From positions 29,750,155-29,814,154 of the forward strand of contig JAMXBB010000011.1 of NCBI GenBank assembly GCA_024138015.1: 64,000 bases of DNA, given 5' to 3'. Position 1 is the stretch's first letter. Every line of letters starts with the position of its first letter. Source of the DNA: Lumnitzera littorea (taxonomy: Eukaryota > Streptophyta > Magnoliopsida > Myrtales > Combretaceae). The notes under the pieces were generated by a model. That model was not told the origin of the DNA. It was given only the letters and a program-made list of their open reading frames with translations, and did no database searches. The position numbers and the translations under genes were made by a program. Of this stretch, positions 60,619-64,000 are shown piece after piece.

Positions 60619-61139
60619 TGTTCTTGTCATCTCTTAACTCTTATCTATTCCCTTCATCAAGGAGTAGTGGCGAGTGACCCTTTAATTCGAATAGGTGTAT
60701 CATATCTGGTAAATTGTAGGCCGAGTAAGATTGAGTGGTCAATCATATCCATTCGATAGCTACCCGGGTTTTGCTAATTTCTTTTCTATTTCCTTTTCGA
60801 TTCATTCTTTATGGTTCTTCTCCGTATGTATAATCTCAGAGACACATAAGTTTTGTTGGTATTATAGCATGATTCCACGAGGGAGTGTGTAAAATTGCAG
60901 TGAAGTTTTTGTTCACTTTACTGTTAGTAACTGTTGTGTTCCTTCCGTACCGACTGTAGTGCGTTGGTGTGACAACAAGTATGGTTTCATTATTACTCTA
61001 TTTTTCATTACAAAAACAGAGCAAGTTCATTTCCACTTTGTTTAGTGACTATTGGATATTAAGGTTGTTAGTAGTTTGTTAATTTATTTGAAAAAAATTT
61101 TACTCTATGTTAAATTAAAGTATTCAAGGAGTTATCGGT
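60619..61139 (+). other. Leader region upstream of gypsy gag
   Basis: Noncoding. It may include the end of the element's 5' LTR and its primer site (see the candidate split LTR). No firm primer-site match is visible. Confidence 0.4.
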
Positions 61140-62330
61140 GACTAAGGTAGTAGTGCTCAATCTAGTCGTGATCATAATGGTAATAACACCCTAAGGTCCA
61201 TTGATGACAAACTTGATAGGCTCACAAACCTTGTTGAGAGTCTAGTCATAGCAATGTAAGTAAATAGGCAACAACCCAAGGTGTAAAGCTGCCTAACCCA
61301 CAAGAAAATGCCCCTAAGAGACCCTATGGCCAAGGCAATTAAACCAATCGCCCAGTTTGACCATAGCGAGTTAGATGAGTAGTGAGCCAAGCTACTAGAC
61401 GAAGATTGGAGTTAGAGGAGATTGAAGAAGAAGATGAGGAACTAAATGTTGAAGAATTTGGGGAGGAAGGAGAGGAAGCTAACTATTACCCATTACTAGG
61501 ATGAGGACGCAGAGCTTCTTAAGGGCTAGATAATGTCAAAGTTCAAATCCCTCCCTTCAGTAGAAGTGGAGATGTCGATGAATACTTAGAATGGGAAGAG
61601 AAGGTCAAGAAGGTATTTGATTGTTACGGATATATGGATACTATCAAGGTTTGACTTGCTGTATTAGAGTTTAGTAGGTATGCGATAATGTGATGGAAAA
61701 ATTTGAATGCAGCTCAAACACGAGATGGAAGACGAGGTGTCAAAACTTGGGACGAGATGAAGAGGTTATTAAGGGGTAGATTTATGCCCAAGATGTACCT
61801 ACAAGATATGTTTGCAAAATTATAAGAGCTTCATCAAGAAAACTACTCTATTGATAACTATGTCAGAGAGTTCCAGATGTTGATGATTTGAGCTGACATG
61901 AAAGAACCAGAAGCTCGCACAGTATCAAGATTCATTTCCAGACTCAAGTATGAGATTCGCAATATCATTGAAGTACAGAGGTTTTATACTTTAGAAGCGG
62001 CGATCAAAATTGCGTAGAGTATCGAAAAGCAAAGGAGAAATGTTCTGAGTCAACCTAGGCAAGCATTCTCTCGAGCTCCCATATTGCGCCGACCTATTTA
62101 AGCCAACTCAAGGAGGCCATATCGAGTCGAGGAAAGGAATGACTGACTTGATAAACATTGAGTAGACTAACATAGCTGAATATGACAATCAAGCTGATCC
62201 GAGACTAGGCCAACCCTGAGAAACTATGAGTAAGGCTAGCCATCCGGATGGAAGACTAGCGAGGTGAAGTGTTTTAAATGCTTAGGCTTTGGACACATGG
62301 CTGTTGAATGTTCGAACTAGCATGTCATGA
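61140..62330 (+). pseudogene. Gypsy (CRM/Reina-like) gag, broken
   Basis: Capsid-region text includes KFKIPPFSRSGDVDEYLEWE, VKKVFDCYGYMD, AIMWWKNLNAAQTRDGRRGV, TWDEMKRLLRGRFMPKMYLQ and YVREFQMLMI. This matches the plant chromovirus gag pattern (IPxFxGxxDxexYLxWexkVexxF...AxxWWxxl...TWxxmkxxmrxRFxPxxyxxxl). The zinc knuckle at 62270-62311 is intact, CFKCLGFGHMAVEC (CxxC-x4-H-x4-C). Stops occur around 61654, 61824, 61892, 62017 and 62100. The acidic start (61420-61490, EEE-rich) is also typical. Confidence 0.86.
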
Positions 62331-63360
62331 TACTTAGAGGAGACATGGTGGATAGTATCAACGAGAGTAACCCCAAGGAAGAAAAGAATGTTAGAGAACC
62401 TAAAGTGGAAGAGGAAGAAGAGACCTATGTCTATGCCGACCAGGGAGAAGTGATGACCCTAATGTTAAGACGAGTCCTAAGTTCCTTACTGAACCTTGAG
62501 GAGGACCAATGAGTGAATCTGCTCCATACCAAGTGTACCGTCAAAGGCCAACTGTGCACAATCATCGTAGATGGAAGAAGTTGAACTAATGTTGTTATAA
62601 AGTCCTTTATGCAAAGGTTAGGTCTGCTAACCTCAAAGTATCCTTGACCTTATAAGCTACATTGGCTTTATGATAAGAGTGCTTTGCACATAACTATACA
62701 AGTAACTGTACAATTCAGTGTTGGGAAAGTGTACTAGGACAAAGTAGTGTATGATGTCGTCCCTATGGGAGCTTCATAGTTGTTGAATGGACGACCCTGG
62801 TTATTCAACTGATGTGTCACTCATAATGAGTATAAGAACACCTATGCCTTTGTTAAGGATGAAAGGAGAATAGTGTTGCAACCACTAACCCCATCTTAAG
62901 TAAATGAAACCCATAATCAGCTTACCCAAGCTATTAAGAAGAAAGCCTTAGTGATGAGCCATAGAGAGCTTCGATCTATTAAGAAGACTAATGAACCGAT
63001 GTTCTTATTGGTTAGGCGATTGATGGAGATGAGGGAATTACAAGATGTCTTAGAAGAAATTTGAAGATTGCTAAATGAGTTTTTCAACTTATTTCTGGAA
63101 GAACTACCTAAAGGAATACCACCAGTTCGAAGCATAGAGCATTGTATTGATCTACAACCAGGTGTCACCTTGCTGAACCGACCTGCATACAGGATGAACC
63201 TTAAGCAAACTATCGAATTGAAGAGATAGGTGGACAAACTCATTAAGCGAGGATATGTGAAGGAGAGTATGAGTCCTTGTGTTGTACTAACTCTACTTAT
63301 TCTGAAGAAGGATGGTTCATGGCGCATGTGCATCAACAGCTAAGCAATCATCCAAATTAT
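62331..63360 (+). pseudogene. Gypsy protease and protease-RT linker, broken
   Basis: Protease text reads CTIIVDGRSXTNVV at about 62556, where the family has IIDGGSCTNVAS. The catalytic D-G is kept but the second G is R and the Cys codon is a stop. VVYDVVPMGAS then NGRPWLFN and NEYKNTYAFVKDERRIVLQP follow. The linker frame gives ELPKGIPPVRSIEHCIDLQP, TLLNRPAYRMN and KKDGSWRMCINS, the start of RT. The acidic 61-codon frame 62327-62512 (PKEEKNVREPKVEEEEETYV) is the gag-protease spacer. Confidence 0.85.
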
Positions 63361-64000
63361 TTTCAAGTACAGATATCTGATACCGAGGCTCGATGACATA
63401 TTAGATAAGATTCATGGTGAAAAGATATTTTTAAAGATAAATCTGTGGAGTGGCTACCTCCAAATTCACATGAGGCCAAACGATGAATGGAAGACTACCT
63501 TTAAGACTAAGCATGGACTCTACGAATGGTTGGTTATGCCATTTGGACTTATGAATGCACCAAGCACATTCATGAGGTTAATGAACCATGTGATGCGCCC
63601 TTTACTTAGAATATGAGTGGTCATGTACTTTGACGATATATTAGTATACAGTACTGACCTAAATGACCATGTTCGACATCTTCGTCAAGTATTTTACGTT
63701 TTACGAGTTCAGAGGTTGTATTAGAATATGAGGAAGTGTACATTCTGCTAGAATGAGGTGATTTTCCTAAGGTTTATAGTGTTAAGGGATGGAATCTGAG
63801 CAAATGAAGAGAAGATCCGAGCTGTTCTTGAATGGCTGATGCCAATGAATGTCACTGAAGTCCGAAGTTTTCATGGCTTAGCTTCTTTCTATAGGCGATT
63901 TATTAAAGACTTTAACACAATAGCCACCCCATTGACCGAGCTGATGAAGAAAAGTGAAGGATTCGGGTAGAATAACCGAACTAAATAGAGCTTTAGAGAA
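63361..64000 (+). pseudogene. Gypsy reverse transcriptase, broken, continues beyond the window
   Basis: Text reads KYRYLIPRLDDILDKIHGEK, IFLKINLWSGYLQIHMRPND, EWKTTFKTKHGLYEWLVMPF, GLMNAPSTFMRLMNHVMRPL, then YFDDILVYSTDLNDHVRHLR (YFDDIL at 63626-63643). The connection segment follows: EVRSFHGLASFYRRFIKDFN and TIATPLTELMKKSEGF. Both YFDD aspartates are intact; the DLRSGYHQI motif is NLWSGYLQI. Stops occur near 63343, 63615 and 63721. RNase H and integrase should lie past 64000. Confidence 0.9.

Larger units (their letters stand above)
57396..60710 (+). repeat. Candidate short 5' LTR of the downstream gypsy element, split by a solo LTR
   Basis: The TATA-like tatataaa at 57606-57613 is followed ~30 bp later by a leader-like segment (57640-57683). 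This continues across the solo LTR from 60619 (tgttcttgtcatctc) toward about 60710. A tggta at 60713 could be the start of a degenerate iMet primer site. Together the pieces would form a ~400-bp LTR, the size usual for CRM/Reina elements. Both outer edges are guesses and no second LTR is in the window. Confidence 0.3.

Noticed and set aside
62917..63336. 139-codon minus-strand frame in the gypsy element
   Set aside because: The plus strand here reads clear protease-RT linker and RT motifs; the minus frame is its shadow.
1..64000. CRISPR array, bacterial operon, phage or plasmid system
   Set aside because: Composition, introns, LTRs and plant-type transposons all indicate a plant nuclear genome; no regularly spaced short repeats with unique spacers were seen.

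Overview
The window looks like a transposon-dense, AT-rich stretch of an angiosperm nuclear genome. The evidence is nested Ty1/copia and Ty3/gypsy LTR retrotransposons, an L1-type LINE, hAT elements and a Tourist-like MITE, all with many stops. There is no bacterial-style operon and I found no intact host gene. The species cannot be told from what is visible. Every coding stretch I could identify is transposon-derived and broken.

Layout. 1-1317: AT-rich, no gene. 1326-5593: a complete hAT DNA transposon with a perfect 8-bp target duplication (tgtattag), carrying a decayed transposase with one intron. 6264-6581: three ~105-bp tandem repeats. 7389-8048: a short non-autonomous hAT-like element with a similar terminus. 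8174-18545: a minus-strand LINE (ORF1 remnant, endonuclease, reverse transcriptase, RNase H). It is split by a plus-strand copia element (9673-14778) and by a Tourist-like MITE (16726-17138) that sits exactly inside the endonuclease GDFNE motif. 18546-20359: no gene.

20365-32556: a ~12.2-kb minus-strand LTR element with ~3.5-kb LTRs, a tRNA-iMet-type primer site, and an internal region in which I cannot find pol (a LARD-like or very decayed gypsy element). Related LTRs recur at about 33257-36123 (with a 398-base N gap) and at 48681-52962 (probable solo LTR, carrying an apparent assembly artefact around a single N at 50363). 36124-36743 is the 3' end of a plus-strand chromovirus-like gypsy integrase, followed by its polypurine tract and a ~5-kb LTR (36744-41696). 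A second LTR end of similar design lies at 47829.

53042-55960: a minus-strand gypsy pol (integrase, RNase H, RT, end of protease; CRM/Reina-like). 55973-~56935 is part of a Tat/Ogre-like LTR in minus orientation. 57684-60613 is a solo LTR of the same family in plus orientation with a perfect 5-bp target duplication (cttag) and rich internal tandem repeats. 60619-64000: leader, gag, protease and RT of a second CRM/Reina-like gypsy element on the plus strand, running off the window.

The elements do not work together as a pathway. They record successive insertions, LTR-LTR recombination and decay. Many stops in the copia element fall at expected tryptophan codons (TGG to TAG), as expected from C-to-T decay in silenced DNA. 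I found no convincing new biological system. The most informative signals are the nesting junctions, the inverted Tat-like LTR pair, the noncoding giant-LTR element and the assembly join at 50363.
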